This document shows positions 7,945 to 16,742 of a stretch of 64,000 nt of DNA, piece by piece. How positions within the stretch are numbered: position 1 is the stretch's first letter; each line of letters opens with the position of its first letter. Location of the stretch: the NCBI RefSeq assembly GCF_020510445.1, contig NZ_JAHBAG010000001.1:4006501-4070500 (forward strand), written 5' to 3'. A program made the translations under genes and the position numbers. The DNA is from Hydrogenophaga taeniospiralis (GTDB taxonomy: Bacteria > Pseudomonadota > Gammaproteobacteria > Burkholderiales > Burkholderiaceae_C). The notes under the pieces were generated by a model, which worked only from the letters and a program-made list of their open reading frames with translations, was not told the DNA's origin and did no database searches.

Positions 7945-8577
7945 TCAGGCCACCACGCCCTGCGGCGTCTGCACGACATGCGCCAGCGTGCTGTGCCCGC
8001 CCTGGGTTTCGAACTTGATGGCGCCGCTGCTGCGGATGTTCGAAGAAGCCACCTCGCCGACGCGGTGCTCGAAGCCCTCGGGCATCACGACCTGGATGCG
8101 GTGGTCGGCGCCGGTGACCGGGTTCTTGATCGGTTCGACCTCGCTCTCGAGCACGCCGGGGATCACCAGGCGCGCCTTTCGCGCGACCTCGTCGAACTCG
8201 AGCGTGATCGGCGCGAAGATCGGGTCGTGCATCTTGGTCACGATCAGGCTGCAGATGTGAAACAGCGTGCCTTCGGCCGAGTTCTGCCCCGACATGATGC
8301 TGAACAGCGCTTCGCGCTGGGCCGGGCTGGCGCGCTCGTCGATGATCGGCTGCAGTTGGCCGTTGCCTTCGTGCAGTGGGCCCGGGAAGGACACGACGGC
8401 GAAAAAGGTCACGCCGTCCAGGCTCGTGTTCTCGAAGTGTCCCTTGGTGATGCGCATGCCCAGGAAACCCATGCAATGACCCTGCGTCGGTCGGGCGTTG
8501 AAGTCGCATGGGCAGCCATAGGCGCAAGTGCAGTTCTTCAGCCATTCGCCTTCGAGGCGCCAGTTTGCGTATGCCAT
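7945..8577 (-). CDS. DUF1326 protein (paralogue 2)
   Basis: A 210-residue protein of unknown function. The N-terminal signature is W-L-K-N-C-T-C-A-Y-G-C-P-C-D-F-N-A-R-P, a C-x-C-x3-C-x-C cluster at about residues 17-25, with a further Cys in Q-G-H-C-M-G. No signal peptide or membrane helix is seen, so it is probably cytoplasmic. The start at 8577 is supported by AAGGAG upstream; an in-frame ATG 25 codons earlier has no such site. It lies between a second DUF1326 gene and the DUF2182 gene. The cysteine pattern could hold a metal ion or take part in thiol chemistry; this is inference from spacing only. Confidence 0.85.
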   Translation of the reverse strand: MAYANWRLEGEWLKNCTCAYGCPCDFNARPTQGHCMGFLGMRITKGHFENTSLDGVTFFAVVSFPGPLHEGNGQLQPIIDERASPAQREALFSIMSGQNSAEGTLFHICSLIVTKMHDPIFAPITLEFDEVARKARLVIPGVLESEVEPIKNPVTGADHRIQVVMPEGFEHRVGEVASSNIRSSGAIKFETQGGHSTLAHVVQTPQGVVA

Positions 8578-8648
8578 GTCTTGTCTCCTTGAAGTTGGGT
8601 CGTCACGGTGTCCGCAGGCAGCCGGGGCCGACGACATACCCCAGCGAT

Positions 8649-9269
8649 TCATCCCACGCAGCCCTCCTGCGTGAAGCGCACCGTCGCGACGGCGCCGTAT
8701 TTGTCCGCGTAGCTCGCCAGCAGGTCATCGTCACGCCACCACCAGCGCCGGGCATTGGTCATCAACCCACGCTTGAACTCGATGCCGTGCGGCAGGTCTT
8801 CGGTCGGGCGGATCACTGTGCCGTCGGGGTAGCTCAGCAGTTCGCTGTCGGCCGCTCCGTAGCGGTCGATGACCACCCGCCCGCGGCCGTCGTTCAGCTC
8901 GAAATCGATGGCCGCCCGCTTGGCCGGCAGCCAGGTGGTCACCAGCTCGGAGCCGAAGAGGGCAAAGATGCCGCCGCCGGCCTTGCCCATGCCAATCTGC
9001 TCAAGGGCCTGCTGCTGCGCCGCCGTGGCCCGACTATCGACATACGCGCAGGCTGTGCCCTGGCCTTCCTCGACCCGGCCCGGAAACTTGTAGTAAAGGG
9101 CAAACCGCGCGCCATCGAGTGAGACGTTGCCGAAGCGGCCGCTGCGGATGGCCCACGCCCCCCAGCCCATGCACCGACCCTCCGTCGGTCGGGCGTTGAA
9201 GTTGCAGGGGCAACCCCAGTCGCAGTTGCAAGCCGTGAAATAGTCAGCCTCAAAGTTCCATGCCTGCAT
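8649..9269 (-). CDS. DUF1326 protein (paralogue 1)
   Basis: A 206-residue paralogue of the downstream DUF1326 protein, sharing the layout F-T-A-C-N-C-D-W-G-C-P-C-N-F-N-A-R-P-T-E-G-R-C-M-G near its N terminus, then diverging. The four cysteines of the C-x-C-x3-C-x-C cluster and the Asn-Ala-Arg-Pro that follows are conserved in both copies, so these are likely functional residues. The start at 9269 gives M-Q-A-W-N-F, matching the position of the conserved core; the frame stays open upstream for 19 more codons. It is the first gene of the three-gene operon, and its upstream region abuts a decayed transposase. Confidence 0.85.
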   Translation of the reverse strand: MQAWNFEADYFTACNCDWGCPCNFNARPTEGRCMGWGAWAIRSGRFGNVSLDGARFALYYKFPGRVEEGQGTACAYVDSRATAAQQQALEQIGMGKAGGGIFALFGSELVTTWLPAKRAAIDFELNDGRGRVVIDRYGAADSELLSYPDGTVIRPTEDLPHGIEFKRGLMTNARRWWWRDDDLLASYADKYGAVATVRFTQEGCVG

Positions 9270-9353
9270 GGTCCTTCCCCGCTGCTCGGTGGCCCGGGGT
9301 GATCCCAGGTCGGTCTCGGGCGGCACTCATAATAGTCCTTCGCCAGGCGAACA

Positions 9354-9590
9354 TCAATCCAGTCGCCAACTCCCTGAGATCGGGCGCAGCGGACTCCTTC
9401 CATACCCGAGGCCTGCGTAGCTGCCGTGGCTCCGAGGGTGAATGGCTTTGATGTGAACCAACAAGGTGTCATCACCGATGTGGCGCCGCTTGTTGCCTTG
9501 GGCGCGCCGGACGAAGTACTGCTGATAGCCGCCAGGGCTAACACCCTGCACATCACACAGCACCGAAACCAGCCATGTCCTGCGGTGTCA
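9354..9590 (-). pseudogene. IS3-family transposase OrfB remnant
   Basis: Minus-strand translation across this stretch gives an eroded segment resembling IS3-family OrfB: S-V-L-C-D-V-Q-G-V-S-P-G-G-Y followed by L-L-V-H-I-K-A-I-H-P-R-S-H-G-S-Y, matching the usual V-L-G-V-S-x-S-G-Y-Y and I-x-x-I-H-x-x-S-x-G-x-Y-G blocks. A stop codon precedes it and the frame slips after H-G-S-Y; a V-W-K-E block typical of the next part appears in another frame. No intact transposase, partner orfA or terminal inverted repeats are visible. It lies directly upstream of the DUF1326 operon and hints at past mobile-element activity. I recognised this by eye without alignment. Confidence 0.6.
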
Positions 9591-9645
9591 CTGGAGTGTG
9601 CCCCGAACACGCCCCGGAACGGGTTGGCGGCACATGGACGCAGCG

Positions 9646-9678
9646 GTAAAAAAAAAGACCCCGCACTGCGGGGTCTTT
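9646..9678 (-). terminator. Intrinsic terminator of tRNA-Ser
   Basis: On the minus strand the arms GACCCCGC and GCGGGGTC form a long perfect hairpin, flanked by AAA and a run of more than eight T residues. It lies about 45 bases past the 3' end of the tRNA-Ser gene and is oriented to end that transcript. Confidence 0.9.
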
Positions 9679-9722
9679 AGGTGGTTCCACGGATCTTTTT
9701 GAAGAATCCTGAAACCCATCTG

Positions 9723-9815
9723 TGGCGGAGCGAGAGGGATTCGAACCCTCGATGAGGCTCTACACCCCATACTCCCTTAGCAGGGGAGCACCTTCGGCCA
9801 CTCGGTCATCGCTCC
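9723..9815 (-). tRNA. tRNA-Ser(GCU)
   Basis: A complete 93-nt tRNA including an encoded CCA. The acceptor arms GGAGCGA and TCGCTCC pair perfectly, the T-loop is G-G-T-T-C-G-A-A-T-C-C, and the long variable arm is typical of class II serine tRNAs. The anticodon in the CTGCTAA loop is GCT, reading AGC and AGU codons. Confidence 0.97.
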
Positions 9816-9825
9816 GGAGCCTTCT

Positions 9826-9831
9826 ATTATG
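9826..9831 (-). promoter_or_regulatory. Candidate -10 box for tRNA-Ser
   Basis: CATAAT on the minus strand lies eleven bases from the mature tRNA 5' end, a spacing that would start transcription just before it. I see no clear -35 element. Confidence 0.35.
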
Positions 9832-9881
9832 CCTCAAGTTGCCGGGGCTCCCGTGGGTGAACCATGCAACTTCGGCCCCGA

Positions 9882-11162
9882 TCAGCCAGCGAGGCTGTCG
9901 TCGGCGCGGTCCAGATCGAACTCGCGGTGCAAGGCACGCACGGCGAGCTCCATGTACTTCTCGTCGATCACGACCGATGTCTTGATTTCGGAGGTGGAGA
10001 TCATCTGGATGTTGATGCCTTCGTCGCTCAGGCACCTGAACATGCGGCTGGCCACACCCACGTGGCTGCGCATGCCGATGCCGACGATGCTGACTTTGCA
10101 GATACGCGCATCGCCCACCACATCGGCGGCGCCGAGCTCGGGCACGACCTTGCTCTTGAGCAGGTCCATGGCCTTCTGGAATTCGCCGCGGTGCACCGTG
10201 AAGCTGAAGTCGGTCTTGCCGTCCTTGCTCAGGTTCTGGATGATCACGTCGACCTCGATGTTGGCGTCGGCCACCGCACCCAGGATCTGGTACGCGATGC
10301 CGGGCTTGTCGGGCACGCCGAGCACGGAGATCTTGGCTTCGTCGCGGTTGAAGGCAATGCCGGAAACGACGGCTTGTTCCATTTCTTCGTCTTCCTCAAA
10401 AGTGATCAGGGTGCCGGAGGCGGCTTCTTCATTCAGGTCGATGTCCCAGGGCGTGAAACTGGAGAGCACGCGCAGGGGCACCTTGTACTTGCCGGCGAAT
10501 TCCACCGAGCGGATCTGCAGCACCTTGCTGCCCATGCTGGCCATCTCCAGCATTTCCTCGAAGCTCACACGCAAGAGGCGGCGCGCTTCCGGCACCACGC
10601 GCGGGTCGGTCGTGTACACGCCATCCACGTCGGTGTAGATCAGACACTCGGCGGCCTTGAGCGCCGCGGCCACGGCCACGGCCGAGGTGTCGCTGCCACC
10701 ACGGCCCAGGGTGGTGATGTTGCCATCCGGGTCCACGCCCTGGAAGCCGGTCACGATGACCACCTTGCCCGCACTCAGGTCGGCGCGCACGCGAACGTCG
10801 TCGATCGACTCGATGCGTGCCTTGGTGTAGGCGCTGTTGGTCTTGATGGGAACCTGCCAGCCGGCATAGCTCACCGCCTCCAGGCCTTCGGCCTGCAAGG
10901 CAATGGCCAGCAGCGCCGAGGACGCCTGCTCGCCGGTGGCGGCCAGCATGTCGAGTTCGCGGCCGTAGGCGCTGTCGGTCTTGGCCGGGGCCAGTTCCTT
11001 GGCCAGGCCCAGCAGGCGGTTGGTCTCGCCGCTCATGGCGCTGGGCACCACCACCATCTGGTGGCCGGCCTTGTGCCACTTGGCCACGCGCCGGGCCACG
11101 TTACGGATGCGCTCGGTGGACCCCATGGAGGTGCCGCCGTACTTGTGAACAATCAAAGCCAT
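9882..11162 (-). CDS. lysC: Aspartate kinase
   Basis: A 426-residue aspartokinase that phosphorylates aspartate, the first step to lysine, threonine, methionine and diaminopimelate. The start at 11162 gives M-A-L-I-V-H-K-Y-G-G-T-S-M-G-S, with the conserved K-Y-G-G-T-S nucleotide-binding motif; an in-frame extension of 20 codons upstream has no family counterpart. The kinase domain covers about residues 1-250 and contains G-R-G-G-S-D-T-S. Two ACT domains follow (about 265-340 and 345-420), the site of feedback inhibition. Length and layout fit the single-domain LysC alpha-type enzyme. It is transcribed towards the tRNA-Ser gene and follows tilS by about 100 bases. Confidence 0.96.
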   Translation of the reverse strand: MALIVHKYGGTSMGSTERIRNVARRVAKWHKAGHQMVVVPSAMSGETNRLLGLAKELAPAKTDSAYGRELDMLAATGEQASSALLAIALQAEGLEAVSYAGWQVPIKTNSAYTKARIESIDDVRVRADLSAGKVVIVTGFQGVDPDGNITTLGRGGSDTSAVAVAAALKAAECLIYTDVDGVYTTDPRVVPEARRLLRVSFEEMLEMASMGSKVLQIRSVEFAGKYKVPLRVLSSFTPWDIDLNEEAASGTLITFEEDEEMEQAVVSGIAFNRDEAKISVLGVPDKPGIAYQILGAVADANIEVDVIIQNLSKDGKTDFSFTVHRGEFQKAMDLLKSKVVPELGAADVVGDARICKVSIVGIGMRSHVGVASRMFRCLSDEGINIQMISTSEIKTSVVIDEKYMELAVRALHREFDLDRADDSLAG

Positions 11163-11262
11163 CGGGTTGGATCGGGGTTGGGTGTGTATCTGTTGGAAGT
11201 CGGTGTGACCCGCAGCGGCCACGTGTTCTGTCGAGCCGTTGGGCTCCGGGCAAAACCGATCA

Positions 11263-11268
11263 ATTATA
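11263..11268 (-). promoter_or_regulatory. Candidate -10 box for lysC
   Basis: A perfect TATAAT on the minus strand overlaps the last codons of tilS, about 100 bases upstream of lysC. The matching -35 region (around 11286-11291) is not convincing, so this could be chance in a locally AT-rich spot. Confidence 0.35.
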
Positions 11269-12238
11269 TCGGCGGGGTGTAACGCAGCCGGTCACCGTCC
11301 CGGACCACAAACCCCGTGGCGACTTTGAGGCGGATCTGATGACCACGCGTACTGCAGTGGGCGATCTGCGCCAACAGCTCATCGAGCTGCGCCGCGCTCG
11401 CCGCCACGCCCGCGCTGCCGCGCAGCCAGTGGCGCAAGGCGTTGGCCTGGCGTTCGGGCGTCAGGCGCTGCAGCGCCCGGATGGCCGGTGGTGAGCCGGT
11501 CTCGGCCAGGTCCAGGCGCGCCAGATCATCGAGCAGCACCTGTGCCTGGGCGGCGTGTCGGGCACTGCGCGCCAACTGCGTCCGAAACCCCGGAAAACAC
11601 GCCTCCCAAGCGGGCATGAGCACGGCGCGGATGCGGTTGCGCGTGAAGCGCTGGTCGCTGTTGCTCGGGTCGTCCACGAAAGCATGGCCGGTGGCCCCAA
11701 GCCAATCGCGCAAGGACTGGCTCGCCAAAGCCAGCAACGGGCGGCCGAAGCGCACACCGTGCCGTTCGAACCGCTCGGGCATGGCCGCCAGCCCCGGCAG
11801 ACCCGAGCCCCGGCTGAGCGCGAGCAGAAGGGTCTCGGCCTGGTCGTCGGCGTGCTGTCCCAGCAACACGCATGCGGCCCGCGCCTGTTGGGCCATGTCG
11901 GCCAGTGTCCGGTAGCGCATCACGCGCGCCGCGTCTTCGGGGCTCTGACCAGGTGCATGCGCCGCGTCGACCCGGGCCACCCGCAATTCGATGCCATGCT
12001 GCAGACAGAAACCCCGGGCATGGGACTCGAAGCCATCGGCCGCAGCCTGCAGGCCGTGGTGCACGTGCAGCGCCACCACCCGCCCGGGCCAGCGCTGCCA
12101 CGCGGCCAGCAGCAAGGCGGTGGAATCGGCGCCGGCGCTATAAGCCACGGCCACCAGCGAGGGCGCCGCCATGGACCGCTCACCAGCGCACCATTGGGCC
12201 AACGCCTGCTCGCAGGGGTTGGGCAACGGTGCGGCCAT
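11264..12238 (-). CDS. tilS: tRNA(Ile)-lysidine synthase
   Basis: A 324-residue PP-loop ATPase that converts the wobble cytidine of tRNA-Ile(CAU) to lysidine, so that the tRNA reads AUA and accepts isoleucine. The PP-loop is A-Y-S-A-G-A-D-S-T-A-L-L, a variant of the usual S-G-G-x-D-S. H-V-H-H-G-L and G-Q-H-A-D-D-Q-A-E-T are further family blocks, and N-R-I-R follows near residue 200. The ATG at 12238 is preferred because GAGGTGA lies six bases upstream; a GTG two codons earlier is possible. It follows accA with almost no gap and is probably co-transcribed. The C-terminal region is shorter than in E. coli, as is common. Confidence 0.93.
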   Translation of the reverse strand: MAAPLPNPCEQALAQWCAGERSMAAPSLVAVAYSAGADSTALLLAAWQRWPGRVVALHVHHGLQAAADGFESHARGFCLQHGIELRVARVDAAHAPGQSPEDAARVMRYRTLADMAQQARAACVLLGQHADDQAETLLLALSRGSGLPGLAAMPERFERHGVRFGRPLLALASQSLRDWLGATGHAFVDDPSNSDQRFTRNRIRAVLMPAWEACFPGFRTQLARSARHAAQAQVLLDDLARLDLAETGSPPAIRALQRLTPERQANALRHWLRGSAGVAASAAQLDELLAQIAHCSTRGHQIRLKVATGFVVRDGDRLRYTPPI

Positions 12239-12245
12239 GGTCACC

Positions 12246-13235
12246 TCAGCGTTTTTCCTGCTTGCTGTCGGCCTTGGTGTCGGTGTAACGGCCGTAGCTG
12301 TTCAGGCGCGCGTAGCGGCGGTCCACCAGTTCCTTGACCTTGAGGTCGGCCACCTGGCGCCAGGCATCGGTCAGCGCGCGCTTGAGAAACGCGGCCATCT
12401 GCTTGTGGTCGCGGTGCGCGCCACCCACCGGCTCGTTGACGATCTTGTCCACCAGCCCGAGCGCCTTGAGGCGGTGCGCGGTGATGCCCAGCGCATCGGC
12501 CGCATCGCTGGCGCGGTCGCTGGTTTTCCAGAGGATCGATGCGCAACCTTCGGGGCTGATCACGGAATACACCGAGTACTGCAGCATCAGCACCTGATCG
12601 GCCACCGAGATCGCCAGCGCACCGCCGGAACCGCCTTCACCGATGATGGTGGAGATGATCGGCACTTCGAGTTGCGCCATCTCGAAGATGTTGCGGCCAA
12701 TGGCTTCGGACTGGCCGCGCTCTTCGGCGTCGATGCCGGGGTAGGCGCCCGGCGTGTCCACGAAGGTGAACACCGGCAGCTTGAACTTCTCGGCCACCTT
12801 CATCAGGCGCAGCGCCTTGCGGTAGCCCTCGGGCTTGGTCATGCCGAAGTTGCGCAGGCCACGCTCCTTGGTGTCGCGTCCCTTCTGATGCCCGAGCACC
12901 ATGCAGGGCTGGCCATTGAACCGGGCCAGACCGCCAACGATGGAGAGGTCGTCCGAAAAATGGCGGTCACCGTGCAGCTCCTGGAAGTGCGTGAAGATCT
13001 CGCGCACGTAGTCCAGCGTGTACGGCCGGTCGGCGTGGCGCGCGATCTTGGTGATCTGCCAGGGCGTGAGGCTGCTGTAGATGTCCTTGGTGAGCTGCAG
13101 GCTCTTGCCCGACAGCTGTTCGATTTCCGCCGAGATGTCGACCGCGGACTCGGTCTGCACATAACGGAGTTCTTCGATTTTGGATTCGAGTTCGGCAATG
13201 GGTTGCTCGAAGTCGAGAAAGTTCTTTTTGGCCAA
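12246..13235 (-). CDS. accA: Acetyl-CoA carboxylase carboxyltransferase subunit alpha
   Basis: A 329-residue alpha subunit of acetyl-CoA carboxyl transferase, which with AccD moves the carboxyl group from biotin to acetyl-CoA to make malonyl-CoA for fatty acid synthesis. Family blocks include [30 protein letters not shown] and [12 protein letters not shown] place the start at a TTG (13235): it gives the family N terminus (L-A-K-K-N-F-L-D-F, with Met at position 1), and a GAGGAG site lies upstream. The frame stays open to 13313, but that extension is encoded by the dispersed repeat and has no counterpart in AccA. Confidence 0.95.
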   Translation of the reverse strand: MAKKNFLDFEQPIAELESKIEELRYVQTESAVDISAEIEQLSGKSLQLTKDIYSSLTPWQITKIARHADRPYTLDYVREIFTHFQELHGDRHFSDDLSIVGGLARFNGQPCMVLGHQKGRDTKERGLRNFGMTKPEGYRKALRLMKVAEKFKLPVFTFVDTPGAYPGIDAEERGQSEAIGRNIFEMAQLEVPIISTIIGEGGSGGALAISVADQVLMLQYSVYSVISPEGCASILWKTSDRASDAADALGITAHRLKALGLVDKIVNEPVGGAHRDHKQMAAFLKRALTDAWRQVADLKVKELVDRRYARLNSYGRYTDTKADSKQEKR

Positions 13236-13253
13236 GAGTCGACTCCTCTGGTC

Positions 13254-13367
13254 TTTGACGAATTGCCTCAGGGGGACACCGCGAAACCGGCTTTGCCGGG
13301 CCGCAGGTGCCACCGCCTGGAGGGGGTATGCGGCTACACGAAGTGAGCGAGCAACGGGGGGATGGGG
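13254..13367 (-). repeat. Dispersed intergenic repeat (copy 2)
   Basis: Read on the minus strand, this stretch contains CACCTGCGGCCCGGCAAAG, then a CGCGGTGTCCC tail and a CCCTGAGG end, matching the block at 5039-5150. It also carries an upstream part (GTTGCTCGCTCACTTCGTG, then CCCCCTCCAGG) absent from copy 1. It fills most of the gap between the alkA-type gene and accA and so supplies the accA leader. Confidence 0.7.
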
Positions 13368-13371
13368 TTCC

Positions 13372-14022
13372 TCAATAGGCCACGGGGGCCGGGTCCAGCG
13401 AGCGCCAAATATACCAAGTCGCCACGCTGCAGAATGGCGCCCAGGTCGCCGCCACTTCGCGAATCTCGCTTCGGCTCACGGGTTCGCCCGAAAAATAACA
13501 GCGGCTGATGCCATTTTGCAGGCCCAGATCGTCCATTGGCAATACGTTGGGACGCATCAGGTGGAAGATCAGGAACATCTCGGCGGTCCAGCGGCCAATG
13601 CCACGAATGGCCACCAATTCACCGATGATGGCCTCGTCGTCCATCTCTTCCCAGGCATCCACATGCACCTGGTTGTTGGCGAAGTGCAGCGCCAGATCGA
13701 CGAGATATTCCACTTTGCGGGCCGACAGGCCGGCCGCGCGCATGTCGTCCACCTTGAGCTTGAGCACCTGCGATGGCAGCATCTTCTTTGGCAGCACGGC
13801 AAAGCGGTCCCAGACCGACTGCGCGGCCTTGACCGATATCTGCTGGCCCACGATGCTGCGCGCCAGCGTGACGAAGGCATCCCCGCGCGACTGCAGACTG
13901 ACGCCGCCATGCAGCGGGATCAATTTCTTCATCACGCGGTCGCGCTTCATCAAATGGCGGCAGGCTTCAACCCAGTAATCAGGCGCCTCGGGACCGACGT
14001 CGGGCAGGACGGACGAGGCCAT
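13372..14022 (-). CDS. DNA-3-methyladenine glycosylase (AlkA-type, HhH-GPD)
   Basis: A 216-residue base-excision glycosylase of the HhH-GPD superfamily. The helix-hairpin-helix is [16 protein letters not shown] (about 135-150), and the catalytic aspartate should be D164 or D165 in [10 protein letters not shown]. An upstream block [12 protein letters not shown] is characteristic of 3-methyladenine glycosylase II. The protein lacks the extra N-terminal domain of E. coli AlkA (282 residues), matching the shorter MAG-like group. It removes alkylated purines from DNA. Its ATG overlaps the cysS stop codon (TGATG), so the two genes are co-transcribed. Confidence 0.88.
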   Translation of the reverse strand: MASSVLPDVGPEAPDYWVEACRHLMKRDRVMKKLIPLHGGVSLQSRGDAFVTLARSIVGQQISVKAAQSVWDRFAVLPKKMLPSQVLKLKVDDMRAAGLSARKVEYLVDLALHFANNQVHVDAWEEMDDEAIIGELVAIRGIGRWTAEMFLIFHLMRPNVLPMDDLGLQNGISRCYFSGEPVSRSEIREVAATWAPFCSVATWYIWRSLDPAPVAY

Positions 14023-15407
14023 CAGTGACGCTCCCAGATGGTGCCGGTCGGACTGTCCTTGAGCACCACCCCCTGCGCCTGCAAGGCCTCGCGGATGCGG
14101 TCGGCTTCAGCGAAATTGCGGGCCTGCTTGGCCGCAGCCCGCTGGGCGATCAGGTCCAGGATGGCGGCCTCATCCAGGCCGCCCGCCGCCGCGCCGCCCC
14201 CCTGCAGATACGCCCCGGGATCGGCCTGCAGCAACCCCAGGGTGCCACCCAGCGCCCGCAACAGGCCCGCCAGCGACGCATCCCGGCTGCGGTTGACCTC
14301 GCCCGCCAGATCAAACAGCACGGCCACCGCCTCGGGCGTGCCGAAATCCTCGTCCATCGCGGCACGGAAGCGCTGGGCAAACGGTTGGCTCCAGTCGATC
14401 GGGGCGTCCACGGCCGGCACCAGGCTGAGTGCGGTGTACAGGCGCTTGAGTGCCGCACGCGCATCGTCCAGATGCACATCGCTGTAGTTCAACGGACTGC
14501 GGTAGTGGGCACGCAGAATGAAAAAACGCACCGTCTCCGGGTCGTATTTCTGCAGCACCTCTCGGATGGTGAAAAAATTGCCCAGACTCTTGGACATCTT
14601 TTCGTTGTCGACACGAACGAAGCCGTTGTGCACCCAGAAACGCGCCAACGGCTTGCCATTGGCCCCCTCCGACTGGGCGATCTCGTTTTCGTGGTGCGGG
14701 AACTGCAGATCGGCGCCCCCACCGTGGATGTCGAAGGTTTCACCCAGCGTGGCGCAACTCATCGCCGAGCACTCAATGTGCCAACCCGGGCGGCCCGGAC
14801 CGAACGGGCTGTCCCACCGGGCCTCCGCGGGCTCGTCGGGCTTGGCCGATTTCCAGAGCACGAAATCCAGCGGATCATTTTTGTCGGCAGCCACCGCCAC
14901 CCGTTCGCCAGCCCGCAAGTCGTCCAGCGATTTGCCCGAAAGCTTGCCGTAGCCATCGAACTTGCGCACGGCGAAGTTCACGTCACCGTTGTCGGCCTGG
15001 TAGGCCAGCCCCTTGCCCTGCAGCGTGCCAATCAGCGACAGCATCTGGGGCACATACTCGGTGGCGCGCGGCTCCAGGCTGGGTGGCTCGATGCCCAGCG
15101 CGCCGATGTCCTCGTGCATGGCGGCGGTCATCTCGTCGGTCAGGGCCCGCAGGGTGATGCCACGCTCCAGCGCACGCTTGATGATCTTGTCGTCGATGTC
15201 CGTGATGTTGCGCACGTAGGTCACACGGTAACCACTGACCTTGAGCCAGCGCTGCACCACGTCGAAAGCCATCATCATGCGGGCATGACCGATGTGGCAG
15301 AAGTCGTAGATCGTCATGCCGCACACGTACATGCGCACATGGCCTGGCTCCAGAGGCTCAAAGGCCTCCACACGTCGGGACAGGGTATTGAAAATGCTCA
15401 AAGTCAT
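14022..15407 (-). CDS. cysS: Cysteine--tRNA ligase
   Basis: A 461-residue class I aminoacyl-tRNA synthetase, exactly the length of the E. coli enzyme. The signature H-I-G-H appears in C-H-I-G-H-A-R-M, the K-M-S-K-S loop in [10 protein letters not shown], and the zinc site includes the Cys in M-Y-V-C-G-M-T and the H-H-E-N block. The start at 15407 gives M-T-L-S-I-F-N-T-L, the usual N terminus; the frame is open for 32 more codons upstream without similarity. It charges tRNA-Cys in the cytoplasm. The alkA-type gene is translationally coupled downstream. Confidence 0.97.
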   Translation of the reverse strand: MTLSIFNTLSRRVEAFEPLEPGHVRMYVCGMTIYDFCHIGHARMMMAFDVVQRWLKVSGYRVTYVRNITDIDDKIIKRALERGITLRALTDEMTAAMHEDIGALGIEPPSLEPRATEYVPQMLSLIGTLQGKGLAYQADNGDVNFAVRKFDGYGKLSGKSLDDLRAGERVAVAADKNDPLDFVLWKSAKPDEPAEARWDSPFGPGRPGWHIECSAMSCATLGETFDIHGGGADLQFPHHENEIAQSEGANGKPLARFWVHNGFVRVDNEKMSKSLGNFFTIREVLQKYDPETVRFFILRAHYRSPLNYSDVHLDDARAALKRLYTALSLVPAVDAPIDWSQPFAQRFRAAMDEDFGTPEAVAVLFDLAGEVNRSRDASLAGLLRALGGTLGLLQADPGAYLQGGGAAAGGLDEAAILDLIAQRAAAKQARNFAEADRIREALQAQGVVLKDSPTGTIWERH

Positions 15408-15701
15408 GGGAAACGGACCACACGGGTTGGATGCGCTGCGACCGTTGAACCCACTGGCCATCGGCGCATCGGCAATGCATTGGGAAAGCGCCGGTCGCGG
15501 CAATGGGTTGGGCCGGCCACCACACGACGGGATGCGGGGCGCACCCCTCGCGTCAGGTAGCCATTGGACTTACCCCCTCAGATACAATCTGTCAGTATAG
15601 CCAGCCCCAGGCAGCATGACCGTGTCTCGATGGGCGCTATAGTGATGTTTTGCAGGTCCGCCCACCGTCTTTGGTCCGCCGCTTTCGCCATCTGAGGTCC
15701 C
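15408..15701. promoter_or_regulatory. Divergent intergenic region between cysS and the TPR gene
   Basis: A 294-base gap that must hold promoters for both directions. On the plus strand TATAGT (15638-15643) is a reasonable -10 about 60 bases before the TPR gene, without a convincing -35. A TTGGAC/TACAAT pair (15564-15588) is spaced by only 13 bases and is unlikely to work as such. No hairpin or riboswitch was recognised. Confidence 0.35.
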
Positions 15702-16742
15702 ATGCCCCACCCCATGAAAACCCCGTCTTTCCTGCAAGCGCAATTTCGCAGCGGCACCCGTGCCACGGTCACCCAGCCTCTGCGTCTGATGGCCATGTCG
15801 GTCGCCCTCTCGGCGGCCTTGAGCGCTCCGCTGGTGATGGCCCAGTCCGACGACTACGCCGAGGTCAATCGCCTCATGCGCGCAGGACAATTCAGCGAAG
15901 CCCTGACCAAAGCCGATCAGCACCTGGCCAACAAGCCCCGCGACGCCCAGATGCGTTTTCTCAAGGGCGTGATCCAGACCGAAAGCGGCAAGCCCACCGA
16001 TGCGATCGCAACGTTCAGCAAGCTGACCGAGGACTATCCCGAGCTGCCCGAGCCCTACAACAACCTGGCTGTGCTGTACGCCGGTCAGAGCCAGTTTGAC
16101 AAGGCACGCGCCGCACTCGAAATGGCGATCCGCACCAACCCGAGCTACGCCACCGCCCACGAAAACCTGGGCGACGTGTATGCCAAGCTGGCCAGCCAGG
16201 CCTACAGCAAGGCCCTGCAGCTGGATTCGGGCAACACGGGTGTCGCCCCCAAGCTGAGCCTGATCCGCAACCTCTTTTCGGCTGACACCAAAAGCGCTCG
16301 CCCCGCCACCGCGGCGGCGGTCACCTCCCCCGTGACTCCTCCGTCCGCCGCATCCACCAAGCCAGCACCAGCGCCTGCCGCCGCCCCCGTGGCGACCAGC
16401 GGCGAGAAAAACGACGTCGAAGCCGCGGTGCAAGCCTGGGCCAAGGCCTGGTCGAGCAAGGACATGCAGAGCTATCTGGGTGCCTACGCGCCCAGCTTCA
16501 CACCGCCCAAGGGCCAGTCGCGCAGCGACTGGGAAGCCGACCGCAAGGCCCGCATCGTGCCCCGCACCCGCATCGACGTGGGCATCAGCGATCTGTCCGT
16601 CTCCGTGCAGGGTGAGCGCGCCACCGCGCGGTTCCAGCAGGCCTACAGTTCAGACAACATCAATGTCAGCGGCCGCAAGTCGCTCGATATGGTCAAGAAA
16701 GGCGACCGCTGGCTGATCGTGCGCGAATCCACGGGTTCCTGA
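15702..16742 (+). CDS. Exported TPR protein with NTF2-like C-terminal domain
   Basis: A 346-residue exported protein. The N terminus has a positively charged start, a hydrophobic stretch and a probable cleavage after V-M-A-Q. Residues 50-180 hold tetratricopeptide repeats (for example E-A-L-T-K-A-D-Q-H-L-A and P-Y-N-N-L-A-V-L-Y). A low-complexity Ala/Pro/Thr linker (about 200-235) leads to a C-terminal NTF2-like domain (W-A-K-A-W-S-S-K-D and later R-W-L-I-V-R). The next gene, an L,D-transpeptidase, ends in a similar domain, and their stop and start codons overlap (TGATG). I infer a role with that enzyme in cell-wall remodelling; no enzymatic motif is visible here. Confidence 0.8.
   Translation: MPHPMKTPSFLQAQFRSGTRATVTQPLRLMAMSVALSAALSAPLVMAQSDDYAEVNRLMRAGQFSEALTKADQHLANKPRDAQMRFLKGVIQTESGKPTDAIATFSKLTEDYPELPEPYNNLAVLYAGQSQFDKARAALEMAIRTNPSYATAHENLGDVYAKLASQAYSKALQLDSGNTGVAPKLSLIRNLFSADTKSARPATAAAVTSPVTPPSAASTKPAPAPAAAPVATSGEKNDVEAAVQAWAKAWSSKDMQSYLGAYAPSFTPPKGQSRSDWEADRKARIVPRTRIDVGISDLSVSVQGERATARFQQAYSSDNINVSGRKSLDMVKKGDRWLIVRESTGS

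Noticed and set aside
15564..15588. TTGGAC and TACAAT as a promoter for the TPR gene
   Set aside because: The spacing of 13 bases is too short for a sigma-70 promoter.
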